The notes beneath the pieces are model-generated. The model was not told the origin of the DNA. It saw only the letters and a list, made by a program, of their open reading frames with translations, and did not search any database. From Porodaedalea pini (Eukaryota > Basidiomycota > Agaricomycetes > Hymenochaetales > Hymenochaetaceae), in the NCBI GenBank assembly GCA_002794775.1, contig NBAY01000054.1, positions 241,981 through 305,980 on the forward strand: a stretch of DNA of 64,000 nt, given 5' to 3'. Below are positions 22,370 through 33,521 of this stretch, one piece after another (position 1 is the stretch's first letter; each line of letters opens with the position of its first letter). Made by a program: the position numbers and the translations under genes.

Positions 22370-24067
22370 TACAGCCATTTTCATAAGTCCTGCGACACAT
22401 GCATGTCCCGTGATATGAGCCGCGGCTGAGCCAACATGTCAAAAAATTAGAATAAATGTCTATTTTCTCTGTAAATTCTGTGCAATACCTGCCCATTAAG
22501 TACTCAAAAAAAAAAGGCATGGTTCTCAGGAGCAGAAATATGTAAAATAGAGAGCAATATGTTGATTATGTAGGTGGGTGGAGATCAAACAAGTGCAGCC
22601 AGTCTGTTTTCTCATACATTTCTACCGAGATTCAAAAATTATGGCTCCCCTACATCTACCTATAAAATTCTTTCCTGTGTCTGTAAATTAAGTATATGAC
22701 TATACCAACATCTCCTGAAAGTTTGAAGCCAATTCATTCAGTATTCATGGTGCAGCAGTAAGATTTGTGTTCCACTTCAAGCTCTTTCCACCCTCCTTTT
22801 CTCACAACAGGTCTTGCAGAGTAGAACACAAATCCTGCTGCTGGACCATGAATACTGAATGGATTGGCTTCAAACTTGCAGGAGATGTTGATATAGTCAT
22901 ATACTTAATTTACAGACACAGGAAAGAATTTTATAGGTAGATGTAGGGGAGCCATAATTTTTGAATCTCAGTGGAAATGTATGAGAAAACAGACTGGCTG
23001 CACTTGTTTGATCTCCACCCATCTACATAATCAACATATTGCTCTCTATTTTACATATTTCTGCTCCTGAGAACCATGCCTTTTTTTTTGAGTACTTATA
23101 GCCATTTTCATAAGTCCTGCGACATGTGCATGTCACGTGAAGTGAGCCGCATCAGAGCCAAAATGCCGAAAAATTAGAATGAATGCCTATTTTCTCTGTA
23201 AATTCTGCACAGTACCTGCTCATTAAGTACTCAAAAAAAAAGGCATGGTTCTCAGGAGCAGAAATATGTAAAATAGGGAGCAATACATTAACTGTGTAGG
23301 TGGGTGGAGATCAAACAAGTGCAGCCAGTCTGTTCTCTCATACATTTCTACTGAGATTCAAAAATTATGGCTCCCCTAAATTTACCTATAAAATTCTTTC
23401 CTGTGTCTGTAAATTAAGTATATGACTATACCAACAGCTCCTGCAAGTTTGAAGCCAATCCATCCAGTATTCATGGTGCAGCAGCAAGGTTTGTGTTCCA
23501 CTTTGAGCTCTTTCCATCCTTGCAGCATGAACAAGAGTGGAACACAAACCTCACTGCTGCACCATGAGTACTGAATGGATTGGCTTCAAACTTGCAGGAG
23601 CTGTTGGTATAGTCATATACTTAATTTACAGACACAGGAAAGAATTTTATAGGTAGATTTAGGGGAGCCATAATTTTTGAATCTCAGTGGAAATGTATGA
23701 GAGAACAGACTGGCTGCACTTGTTTGATCTCCACCCACCTACACAGTCAATGTATTGCTCCCTATTTTACATATTTCTGCTCCTGAGAACCATCCCTTTT
23801 TTTTGAGTACTTAATAAGCAGGTACTGTGCAGAATTTACAGAGAAAATCAATATTTACTCTAATTTTTCGACATTTTGGCTCTGACGCGGCTCACTTCAC
23901 GTGACATGCACGTGTCGCAGGACTTATGAAAATGGCTGTAATGGGCAGGTACTGCACAGAATTTACAGAGAAAATAGGCATTTATTCTAATTTTTCAACA
24001 TGTTGACTCAGCCGTGGCTCATATCACGTGACATGCACGTGTCACAGGACTTATGAAAATGGCTGTA
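22370..24067. mobile_element. Foldback element A, carrying nested element B
   Basis: Arms begin TACAGCC at 22370 and end GGCTGTA at 24067. Without the nested copy its length is about 856 bp, matching its relatives. Its right arm is interrupted at 23098 and resumes at 23941 (ATGGGCAGGTACTG). It is inserted at TA inside the helicase; deleting it with one TA gives a continuous in-frame junction (GSD then LSISSLIDIR), which supports TA as the target duplication. Confidence 0.88.
23099..23940. mobile_element. Foldback element B, nested in A
   Basis: This 842-bp hairpin starts TAGCC (one base short of TACAGCC after the TA) and ends GGCTGTA. It lies inside the right arm of element A at a TA. Its loop (near 23525) has a different sequence from the other copies, with an internal deletion, while the arms are the same family. 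It therefore postdates element A. Confidence 0.85.
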
Positions 24068-26605
24068 AGTATATCTTCATTGATTGATATTAGATCAAAA
24101 TTAGCATCTGTAAGATATATATTTCTTGATGAGGTTTCCATGCTATCATGCAATGATATGCAAAGAATATCTGCTAGATTGGCAAATATATTCAAAAACT
24201 CTGAGCAACCCTTTGGAGGTATAAATATGATCTTTGCTGGTGACTTTGCTCAGCTACCCCCTGCTCATAATACTAATACATTATACAATGGTAATTTGGG
24301 TACAACTGTAGATTCTAAAGCTACTAAATGGAAGCAAGAGGCTGTTTTAGGTAAAATTCTCTGGCATCAGATAAATACTGTAGTTATTCTCAGACAAAAT
24401 ATGAGACAGAAGACTCAGTCAGAGCAAGACACAAAACTTAGAGCTGCACTTGAGAATATGAGATATAAGGCATGTACTGATAATGATATAATTTTTTTAA
24501 GAACTCTAATAGCTGGTAAAACTCCAGATAAGAAAGATGTATCTAGAAAGGAATTCAGAAATGTATCAGTAATAGTTGGTTTAAATCTACAGAAAGATAA
24601 ACTCAATGAAGTTGGTGCAGAAAGATTTGCAAGAGATCACAATCTTCCACTATATACATTCTACTCTATAGACACAATAAACAATGATTGTACAGATCCT
24701 AAGAGACCAAGTAGAGGTAGACCTAAAAAGCAAGGATTTGTCAAAGGAATAATTCAACCAGAACTCCAAAAAATACTTTGGAATCTACCTCCAACTTGTA
24801 CTGAACATAGACCTGGAAAACTAAAGCTTTGTATTGGAATGCCTGTTATGATAAAAAGAAATGAAGCAACTGAATGCTATGTAACCAATGGTGCTGAAGC
24901 AACTGTATTTGGATGGGATGCAATTGATCTATCAGATGGAAAGCAGGCTATTGATGTCCTTTTTGTAAAGTTAAATAATCCACCACAGTCTATTCAACTA
25001 CCAGGGTTACCACTTAATGTTGTACCTTTATCTAGACATTCTCTTAAGACAAAATGCCAGCTCATAAAAAATGGAGAGTCTGTAACAATCAATATCAATA
25101 GAGATCAAATATGCATTCTACCTAACTTTGCAATGACTGACTATGCATCACAAGGTAGAACAAGATTGTATAATGTAATTGATCTGAACAACTGTCAGAA
25201 TCATCAGTCATATTATACTTGTCTTTCTAGAAGCTCTTCTGCAGAGGGAACTATAATATTACAGGGCTTTGATAAAAACAAGATCATGGGTGGCATTAGT
25301 GGATATCTAAGACAAGAATTCAGAGAGCTTGAGATACTTGATGAACTGACCAAAGAAAGATATGAGGGAAGACTTCCATCACATGTAAATGCACATACAA
25401 GAGGTGTACTGCTGAGACAATATATGAATTACAAAGGATCAAATCACCAGCCCTCTCATTTACACTCTGCAATTGCTTGGACAGATGAGCTTGTTTCTTC
25501 AGATAACAAATATAGTCAATGGAATTCATGCCATGTAAAGCATAATATAACTGAGATGAATGAGCAGAGAGTAGATAAAAAAGCTGAAGAAATAATGCCA
25601 GATAATAAAACTAAAATATCCAGTGACACATTAGCCAGTACATCATATTTAAAGAAAAGAAATAGTGATAATGACAGTGAAGGCTCTACCTTAAATACTC
25701 CAAGTAAGCGACATAAAGCAAGTGAATATAATCAAAACAGTGCAAGCTCATCACCTTTAGGACTAAGATGGGATTCAGTAAGTTATAGTTGTGCGTATGA
25801 CTCTGTATTGCCTATTTTATTCAATTTATACATAGAAGACTATGAGAGGTGGTATAATATATATTCACAGTATCAAATTAAATTGCATGATCATTTTCAG
25901 AGGGTGATGAATTCAATAAGTAGTTTTGAAGAAGAAAGAGATGTCATTCGTAACAAGCTTTTCAACCAGAACAGACATCAATTTCCATTAGGTCATAAAT
26001 TAACAGCTGTAGCCTCTGTTGTGCAGAAATGCCTAGAAGCAAAAGAACCTATAATATATAAGCAAAGCCAGTGTATTCAATGTAATAGGTCTAAACAAAG
26101 TCTTTTATTATCCTCATTTATTCCATGTTTTACAGAAGACTTTAATACAGCTCCTGAATGGTATTTATTCAGCAGTCAATATAAAAACATCAATCCATAC
26201 CCCTCTATTCAACAATGGTTTAACTATTACTTTGGTGCAATGTCAGTAACATGTAGACAATGTCAAATGGACTATATAGCTGACACCAATGTACAATCTC
26301 ATATCAGTGAGTCAACAAATGTTGTAGCTGTGCAGTTGTATAATTATGAGATTATAATTGATCATGAGATTGTTATAAAATGTACACCATGTTTGAAAAA
26401 ATACAAATTGCGAGGTCTGATTTATGGTGGTAACAATCACTTCACTTGTAGAATAATAGATAAGTCTGGACTGGTCTGGTATAATGACGGTATAACCACT
26501 GGCAGAGTTTCAAATGCAGAAAAGTATCTATCACAGTATAGTGATTATGAGCTTCATGGCGAAGGGAAAACTACAGCAGTCATTGCTCTATATGCTATTA
26601 TTTAA
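24068..26605 (+). CDS. Helitron helicase 3' part fused to a USP-like cysteine peptidase domain
   Basis: The frame is open from 24053, but its first codons lie in the foldback; residue numbers here count from 24053. Helicase motifs are Walker B YIFLDEVSML, motif III GGINMIFAGDFAQLPPA, and motifs V-VI YASQGRTR and YTCLSRSSS. After a low-complexity linker, a second domain starts with GLRWDSVSYSCAYDSVLP (Cys580). It has two CxxC pairs (674-677 and 734-737) and ends in NNHFTCRIID (His796) and VWYNDGI (Asn811/Asp812). Cys box, zinc-finger pairs and His box in this order resemble ubiquitin-specific proteases. Peptidase domains on Helitron proteins are known, but this subtype call is inferred. The stop is TAA at 26603. 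Confidence 0.85.
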   Translation, partial: SISSLIDIRSKLASVRYIFLDEVSMLSCNDMQRISARLANIFKNSEQPFGGINMIFAGDFAQLPPAHNTNTLYNGNLGTTVDSKATKWKQEAVLGKILWHQINTVVILRQNMRQKTQSEQDTKLRAALENMRYKACTDNDIIFLRTLIAGKTPDKKDVSRKEFRNVSVIVGLNLQKDKLNEVGAERFARDHNLPLYTFYSIDTINNDCTDPKRPSRGRPKKQGFVKGIIQPELQKILWNLPPTCTEHRPGKLKLCIGMPVMIKRNEATECYVTNGAEATVFGWDAIDLSDGKQAIDVLFVKLNNPPQSIQLPGLPLNVVPLSRHSLKTKCQLIKNGESVTININRDQICILPNFAMTDYASQGRTRLYNVIDLNNCQNHQSYYTCLSRSSSAEGTIILQGFDKNKIMGGISGYLRQEFRELEILDELTKERYEGRLPSHVNAHTRGVLLRQYMNYKGSNHQPSHLHSAIAWTDELVSSDNKYSQWNSCHVKHNITEMNEQRVDKKAEEIMPDNKTKISSDTLASTSYLKKRNSDNDSEGSTLNTPSKRHKASEYNQNSASSSPLGLRWDSVSYSCAYDSVLPILFNLYIEDYERWYNIYSQYQIKLHDHFQRVMNSISSFEEERDVIRNKLFNQNRHQFPLGHKLTAVASVVQKCLEAKEPIIYKQSQCIQCNRSKQSLLLSSFIPCFTEDFNTAPEWYLFSSQYKNINPYPSIQQWFNYYFGAMSVTCRQCQMDYIADTNVQSHISESTNVVAVQLYNYEIIIDHEIVIKCTPCLKKYKLRGLIYGGNNHFTCRIIDKSGLVWYNDGITTGRVSNAEKYLSQYSDYELHGEGKTTAVIALYAII

Positions 26606-26830
26606 TGTACAACAAGCAGTGTAAAGGAGGAGGGATGGGAAGGTAGCACATCGTCGCTCTGAGGAATAAGCACATGACCCATAGACAACATTCCAGGACC
26701 ACCGAGTTCCTATTCGACAACAGTTCAGCAAGTCGTGATATACATAAGAGCTGCGATGCTTACTTTGAGGGTGTAGAAGACGACTGGAGGGAAACACAAA
26801 GGCATCTTACTGTTCAAGCCAATCTCGACA

Positions 26831-29110
26831 CTGAGTCTGAATTTTGTTCTCAGCCTTCACCAAAGCATCAAGCAGCTCATTCGTGTGGATGACAGCCTCC
26901 TGATAATAAGTCATCAGACCGATGATCGCAGTGTTCCATTTGTTGACAATCTTGGAAAAGGCGGTAGAGCCTGAGCTCATGAGGACCTGGTGGATACGGT
27001 TGTTAAACTGTTGAACACTTATGAAATTCTTCAGCGTTACATATTCCATGGAAACTTTAATATTCTTACCTTCATCGGAGACGCGGAGGAAGGTGCGTAG
27101 TACGCTCCTTTGACTGCTCGTTGGTCAAGTTCCACACCCCGTCCTTGAGTGACAACTGCTCTCCACTCATCGTCCGGATCTTCGGCAGAATGCACACCTC
27201 GAAGCCGCTCATCGAGAAGAGTAGCTGAGGGTTGTTTTTAGAGTAGACACTCACAAACGTATCTTCCCATTCAATCGTCGTCAAAGAACGACGCAGGCTC
27301 TGCTTCACGTTCCAGAACACAGCTCGACCTAGATTAACGTCGTGCTTGATCAAGCGCATACGGCAATCCCGCGGCCAACATCTCTCGTTGTTATACCCAA
27401 TAACGTTGTTGTTTGTCGGATCTGGATTCTCGCTGAGGTAACATTGTATAAGGTCGTGTGATTCCTCGGCGGCGAAGCGAGATAAAATATGTAAACGATC
27501 AACACAACGAGAATAGAGACAGACTGGATGGCGTGTCTCGGTTGCAGAATAACGGTACTGCAGGTAATTGTCGGGCAGTCGTGGGGGACCCGCCATTTCA
27601 CTTGCACGTTGCAGTTCAACCTTTTCGTAGACCTTCAAAAGTACGGTCTCCATCATCACTACGCATTCACCATTGCTTGTCTCCCAGATATGTCCGTCAA
27701 GTTATTGATACCCTGGCACCACTTGTACACCAGAAGGGGAGGAGGTTCGGTGTCCGCGCTTGTCAGCCTCAAAGAAGAAGAACTGGTCAAAATATGTGTC
27801 TGTAATCGTCTCAACGGGTTCGATGTTGTAGCAAGGAATGAGTTTGCCATATGTGTCGAAGAACTCGATGCCTGCCTCTTTGAAGGCTCGCTGAGTGAGC
27901 AAGAGACGCTTGATCCTAGACAGACCTGCACGCGAATCAATTAGCTACACCCTACGACCAATTAGAAAAAAAACATACATTCGTGTGAATTGTCATACGC
28001 CTGCTCAATGAGAGCAAGCTCCTCACGCTGAGATTGGTTAAGATGACCTTTGACGCTGTACGCGTCATGCTTTTACGAAAGGGGACTGTATGGAAACATC
28101 AGTGAGAGCCACCGAAAGACGTAGTTAATTGAATCTTACGGGAATGGGATGGGAGCAAATTTCCGACTCTCAAGCCAGTGGACCATCGATGTGTAGATCG
28201 CAACGGCCTCCTCAGCACTAAGGTAAGGTCCATCTTTGAGGTAAGCATGCCGACGCTCCTGCTCAGCTTTCAAGTACAGTCGAGTAAGACGTCCCAAGTT
28301 CTTCTTGACCACAGCCTTGTCGACAGTCGCACCATGCCTGATACGCTCGCGATCGTAGTGCGAAATCGAGCACCACCAGTCCGCCTTGCTCTTGATGTAC
28401 CGCAAGATGGTGTTCTCGATTGCAGTCGGCATTCCGGGACCTTCCATGGAACTGTAGAATAACGCTTAGTACGCAAAGTCCAGATTCAACCAAACGACGT
28501 ACTGTTTGCCTTTCCAGCAGTGCCACGCTTCCGACAAGTGCTGCAAGATAGTCTTCGCCTTGTTCTGCTTGATCGACTCCGGCATCATATCAAGAATATT
28601 GTGCATCACGGCAGTGCGTAATTCCAAGTCATAGTGCGATTCGACACGCTGCTTCGTGACCGTCTTTGCGATGCCCTTGCTGTTGCGACCCTCGAACTGA
28701 CGCACAAGCAAAATTCCGAGCCAGTGCTCAAGCAACGGTACAATTCCACGCATGAAGAAGAGCCACCCTCGCCAACCTGGAGCCCAAAACCCACAGCCTG
28801 GGCCCTTACCAACAAGTCCCGCATTGAAGCAATAATAGATCAAATGCTTGAGATCTTTGCACATCCGGACCTGACGCATAAGCTTGTACTTGTAATGGTA
28901 CATATCGGTGAGCGCGCCGATATGTGCGAAGATATACTGCAATGCATCCGCCAGTTGGAAGGCATCGACATTGCCAAGCCGGAATTGGACGTGCGCATCG
29001 ACAACGAGCTTTGTGAGGCGAAGGTTTTCACGGCACATATAGAATGCATTTCCAAAGCGAGACTTTTTGCGTTCCTTAGTCGTGAGCGTCTTTACCGGCT
29101 TCAGATTCAT
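26831..29110 (-). pseudogene. PRP8: PRP8 central fragment, copy 2
   Basis: Downward from 29110: [80 protein letters not shown] and [20 protein letters not shown]. After an intron come [40 protein letters not shown] and [20 protein letters not shown]. The piece ends with [13 protein letters not shown] blocks, [35 protein letters not shown] and [20 protein letters not shown], close to AENKIQ at 26831. PRP8 is the core scaffold of the spliceosome. Frameshifts (for example a one-base loss near 28437) and missing ends make this a pseudogene. It retains more CGN arginine codons than copy 1 and starts further upstream in the protein. Confidence 0.93.
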
Positions 29111-29156
29111 GCTGTAATCGAGATGAAGGTAAGCCGAGTCCTAGAAGGATTGGAAG

Positions 29157-30690
29157 TCAGAATGATGTAACGCAGCTTTCCCAACGATCATACCTTGCGA
29201 TGGATGAGCGGAATGCAAGAGAGGCGTTCTCGGCAGCCTCCTTTATTAAAAGATCATCGCCGAGCACAACGATGAGGCGGTCTGCCAGCTGCTGCACCTG
29301 CTCAATGATGTAAACCGGCTCCAGATCGCTCGGTTTTCTGCGGTCGATATGCAAAGTCTGCGTTGCGTTCTTCACGATACGGTTCAGGTTGACAAGAAGA
29401 TAGTGGGCAGTGGAATTGTCGCGGCCCGGGAAAATGATTTCACGGAGCAATTTACGATCCTCATGAAGACGGTCATATTCCTCGTCAAGTTTTTGCTGGA
29501 GCTCGAGGGATGAGTCATCGATACTGACTTGCAAAGCACCAGTGAGAAAAAGTGACGTCGACCCGATAGCAATGTTCGAACTCGCGATCATTGCTACCGA
29601 ACGTTTTTGATCGTTTGCCGTTCGATAAGAGCACCGTCCATACCATCCTCGCCATACACGAAATGGATCAGGTCACCCAGTGAGTTTCGTACAGTCCCAT
29701 CGTAGCAGACAGCCACGTCTTCGAGTGCCTTTACAAGTCGACGCTGAATGTAACCAGTCTCGTCCGTCTTGACAGCGCGCCTCTGGGCTGAAATCATCCT
29801 TCGTAAAGTGAGGTAGTGTACGATGTCTGAAGCCGAACGGGAGTCGCTTCCCTTCAACGGACTGCTGACCAACACAGACGGACATCTGCGAGATGTTAAT
29901 GAACGAACCCTTCGAACCCACGACAACCATCTCTTTGACACCGGAGTGGTCACGCGCCAAGTTGAGCTCGCGTTCGACTCGACTCTCGAACGACTCGCGA
30001 ATAGTCATTCTCGGTGCAGCGTTCAGACGGTCGTTAGATGCATCTTCAATGGCCTGCACGACATTCTGCTTTCGCATCTTGATCTGCTCCATGATGTACG
30101 CCATTGTCTTCTTATCCGCGACCGTATCACCAATGCCTATACTGAATCCATTGTGGAACAGCCAGTAATTAACAATCTGCTGGAGACCACTGAACAGCGT
30201 ATGAGTCGCTTCGGGACCTTTTTCGTGGAAGACGACGTGGATAAGACCGCCTTGCGACGCTCCAACCGTCTTTTTCTCCACGATACCAAAGACGATCTCG
30301 CCGTTTTCAATGATCATGCCATCGTCGAAAACGGGGCTCGAAAATTTCGGATCAGGCGAGCGATATGCGTTTATTCCGCGAGGAATCGTCATGCTAAGAA
30401 TCTGTTTGCCCGTCCATAATGGCTTCCGCTTCAAGATCGCCGGCGTCGGAATCGTGCCGTCCCAGTCCGGCACCCACAGCAGGATGTTTTGCACCTGCAC
30501 CCAGTCGAGGAAGCTATCCCACAGAGTGAATTTCCGGACACCGCACAACGTGTCCTGTACAATGCCCAAAACAGGTTTGTTCACCTGCGGCGAGATGATC
30601 TGCTTTGCAACCTATGCAATTTGACTGAGTTCGGCTCTCGTCTCTTCGCTCTGAGGAACGCTAGACGGAGCTGAGAAAGAGATGTAAGGC
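29157..30690 (-). pseudogene. RPB1: RNA polymerase II largest subunit fragment, copy 2
   Basis: Downward from 30690: [118 protein letters not shown] and [21 protein letters not shown] deletion removes the GFVEN...GREG block. Then come [40 protein letters not shown] and [20 protein letters not shown]. These are RPB1 core blocks from the pore/funnel region onward. Copy 1 overlaps only the later part. On this strand RPB1 precedes PRP8, the reverse of copy 1 order, so the two mosaics were rearranged relative to each other. Confidence 0.93.
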
Positions 30691-30749
30691 TAATCTTAAA
30701 AGTGACATACTGCTTGTTCATCTCATCGCCATCGAAATCGGCATCATAC

Positions 30750-32295
30750 GGTGGAGTGACGGAAAGATTTAGACGAAAGGCTAGAATACACTAATCAACG
30801 ACCATACATTGAGTTAAAGGTGGATAAACACGTACTAGAGTAAAGCATAAGTCGCACGCGATGCCTCGCCGGAGAAGGCTTCTTCTCATCAACTGCAGGG
30901 GACTTCTTCGTCGCTGTCTTGTTCCCTTCAGCTGTTGCCACAGATGCAGCTGATCGAATTGAATTCGCCGACGGTGACTTTCGAATGACAGGCGTCTTGT
31001 TCGCCGTTGTTTACGTAGATACTGTAGTAATGGGCGACACCTTCCGTGTGCGCGATGCCGCGCTTACCGTACTAATTGGTGCCGCACTCGTTTCAGAGAC
31101 GCGATGCGGCCGTCCTTTCAGTAGCGCAGGCGCCGACATTTTAGGCGATCTTGAGGTTCCGGTGCTGCGCATCGAGGTCGTTGACGTGGTCGAGACTTTC
31201 CTCGACCGAGTAACAGAGTCGCGTGGGTCATGTTCTCGCGACGCGTCTTGAATGTAGACTCGTGTGTTGAAGCCCCGCTCCTGCTGCTGGACATTGACAC
31301 ATTCGAGAGCGAGGATGTCGGTCGCGAGGGCGGATGAGGTGGACAAAGAGTACCTTGCTGGCCTGCTGTGGCGGCATTTGTGTGGATAGTCGATGCATGT
31401 GAACGAGTAGATGAAACAGAGGCGGCGACAGACTTGGGTCTTTGCAAGGAGACGATGTTCGGTAGTTTTACACTCGTGACACCTGCGTCTTTCCCAGTTG
31501 TGCGCGGAGAACGAGAAGCTACACTGGGCCGTCGAGAAACCACGGAAGATGATGCGGTAGAGCGCGCAAGGGACGAGATCGAGCCCTTTAGTCGCGGGCT
31601 TTCTTGTTCGTCACCCTCCCCATCCACGTCCATACCTGAAGTACACGAGAGCGCACTCGGTGCCCTATGGACGCTTGGACTCGTGCTACGCGGGGTGGAC
31701 GACGCAAACTTCGAGTCTGGCCGGCTCTTCTTACGCTCACGCTCCGTTGCAGTCGTAAGGCGCGATGACGCTCGGCTAGTTGTCGACGCAACGCTGCGCG
31801 CTACGCTCCGGACAGATGCGCTAGACGAGGTGACAGCCGCATTCATGCGAGCAAGGTTCTTGTTCAGCACGCTCGTACGAAGCGAATGCGACGTGCTCAT
31901 GCTGTCGCGCTCAGTAGTGTCTTCAACCCTGATGCCGCAGAAGACGACAATGCAGCAGATAAGATGGAAGATGCAGATGCCAGAGACGGCTTTGCTGTCA
32001 TCGGCATGCTGCTTTGCGTTGCTTTGATGGAGCCGAACAACTGTACAGGCCACGACTCCGATTTAGCAAGAGGTGGGGAAGGCGCCGGCGAGGAGGAGAA
32101 CGAGAAATAGCGCGAGCATAAACGATAGCTAGCATTTGTTAGTCTCAAGGACAGGTGGTAGGTTCTGTGCTCGTGCTCACCTTTATGTCCCCAAACCTCC
32201 GAGTCCGCGTTGCTGCCTTCGTCCATCGCGTCCTCATCCAGTAGATCCCAGGCGACATCTGGGAAGCGATCTTTCATGCGATGAAAGAGCAATTG
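30750..32295 (-). pseudogene. Ser/Arg/Thr-rich basic protein fragment, copy 2
   Basis: From 32292 downward: FHRMKDRFPDVAWDLLDEDA followed by an acidic DEGSNADSEVWGHK, a probable intron, then a long basic low-complexity stretch (SVARSVASTTSRASSRLTTA, STPRSTSPSVHRAPSALSCT). A TSSLSNVSMSSSRSGA region and TPVIRKSPSANSI near 30980 follow. Several frame changes occur, some of which may be introns. Composition resembles cytoskeleton-associated or nuclear scaffold proteins, but no domain is recognised. The solo LTR lies immediately upstream of FHRMKDRF, cutting off any 5' exon. A decayed homologue lies at 11940-12420. Confidence 0.45.
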
Positions 32296-32301
32296 GAGGT
32301 C

Positions 32302-32589
32302 TATTGGAAGTATGATCCTGACACTTATTCTGTATTTTGTTTACTTTAATTATTTTGTTCCCACGCTCTTGCTCGTGGATGGGTGCCCATCTGCGAGCAT
32401 CACGTGATTTTTGTGTTCCCACGCTCTTGCTCACAGATGGGTGTCCATCCGTGAGCATCACATGACTTCTTGTATTATATAATATTACCTTCAAAGCGGC
32501 TGAGTCCATGTATGAGTGTCCCTATCTGTTGCACTCATCCATTGGACTCAGGTGTGAAGTGTGACCCTTTTGGTTCACTGCTGCTAACA
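32302..32589 (+). repeat. Solo copia LTR with 5-bp target duplication
   Basis: A 288-bp LTR of the same family as 1864-7867 is flanked by AGGTC on both sides (32297-32301 and 32590-32594). The perfect duplication defines the LTR ends as TATTGGAAG and GCTGCTAACA. The internal region has been lost by LTR-LTR recombination. It keeps CACGCTC and CTCGTGG where the 5' LTR at 1864 shows T. Confidence 0.95.
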
Positions 32590-32594
32590 AGGTC

Positions 32595-33089
32595 CTCTTG
32601 CCATGCTGTCGTCGACCTCTTTGTTGCCTCGAGCAGTGAGCATGGGCAGGCAGGCAGCTATGACGAGACGGCTACCATGAGAAGCAGTGATGTAGTGTGA
32701 TTTAAAAAAAAGCAGAGCAAGCCCAAGAGAAAAGTGAAGGAGACAAATCAGAGTGTGCCTCCTGCTGAGGATCACATGAGGGAGTGAAGCGAGTGTCTTT
32801 GCTGCAGCAAAACAGACTCATCGATGACTGCAAGGGTGGAGATCACATGTTGGCACTGTCATCAACTTTGCTTTTGACCGATTTTTAATTCAACCGGGCC
32901 ACTTTATTTTACAAAAAATACATAGGCAGATAGATAATTGTCTGAAGTTTTTTTACATGGTTCAAGCTTGAGATTTGGATGGTTGCATAAAACTAAATAT
33001 GTCAATGAAGAAAGTGAGCACTGTACAGCCACAAAAGCTGTGAGTCGGTCCATAGCCACCACTCAATTTAGCAGAAATGGGGTCCAAAA
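32595..33089. other. No gene recognised
   Basis: Non-repetitive sequence without a conserved open frame on either strand. The right part may be the 3' flank of the minus-strand hypothetical gene that ends near 33090. Confidence 0.5.
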
Positions 33090-33516
33090 TTAACATATAT
33101 GGTATGCCATCAGCTTATAAAAGCTGACAAAAACCCAAATCGGGCTCCCTAACTTTGCCCACAACAAAAGACAATACTTCATAAACTCAGTAATCGTAAC
33201 ACACTGCCCTTCAAGATCTGAACCCAGATTTTTCCATTGAAGTGCGATATACAGTCTACTTCCTCGTTCGCTACAAGGAATGTCAGAACCTTTTGGTGAG
33301 GGTTCCATTTGTGAATGGCTTCAATCGATAAGGCAATTTTGTTCTGGACCTTGACTTGGAGATGCTTTGCTGGTCATCCAACCTTTGAATTAAGCAGATG
33401 AGCGAGAGAAGGGAGCGGTGTTGTATTTGATAGGCTTACTGCTAGGAAGAAGGTGATTGTCACTTCTTTCTGTAGCTCTGAATCCATTTCTTTCTGTCTC
33501 TGCTCAGCTTCCATAT
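33090..33516 (-). pseudogene. Hypothetical host-type gene, 3' part (split by gypsy)
   Basis: Reading the minus strand across the gypsy target site, the 45161-45658 frame (ending TSSQRE) continues here as DMEAEQRQKEMDSELQKEVT, a charged helical stretch. A plausible intron (GTAAGCCTATC to TTCAAAG) follows, then GWMTSKASPSQG and further sequence with one TGA near 33307. The continuity across the CCTCT duplication is the main evidence that these two pieces are one gene. I recognise no function. Confidence 0.45.
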
Positions 33517-33521
33517 CCTCT

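Larger units (their letters stand above)
16930..26605 (+). mobile_element. Helitron (rolling-circle transposon), broken
   Basis: The element encodes, in order, the N-terminal extension, a Rep/HUH nuclease, a PIF1-type helicase and a C-terminal cysteine-peptidase-like domain. This is the layout of autonomous basidiomycete Helitrons. Both termini are uncertain: I could not place a 5' TC end or a 3' hairpin plus CTRR. Composition is A+T-rich and unlike the flanking G+C-richer PRP8/RPB1 mosaics. The coding region is broken by three foldback insertions, a frameshift at about 21,770 and at least one stop. Decayed PRP8/RPB1 mosaics lie on both sides, which suggests fragment capture or insertion into a duplicated mosaic. 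Confidence 0.85.

Noticed and set aside
26606..26830. Helitron 3' terminus with hairpin and CTRR
   Set aside because: No convincing short hairpin followed by CTRR was found before the PRP8 fragment starts; the end is left undefined.
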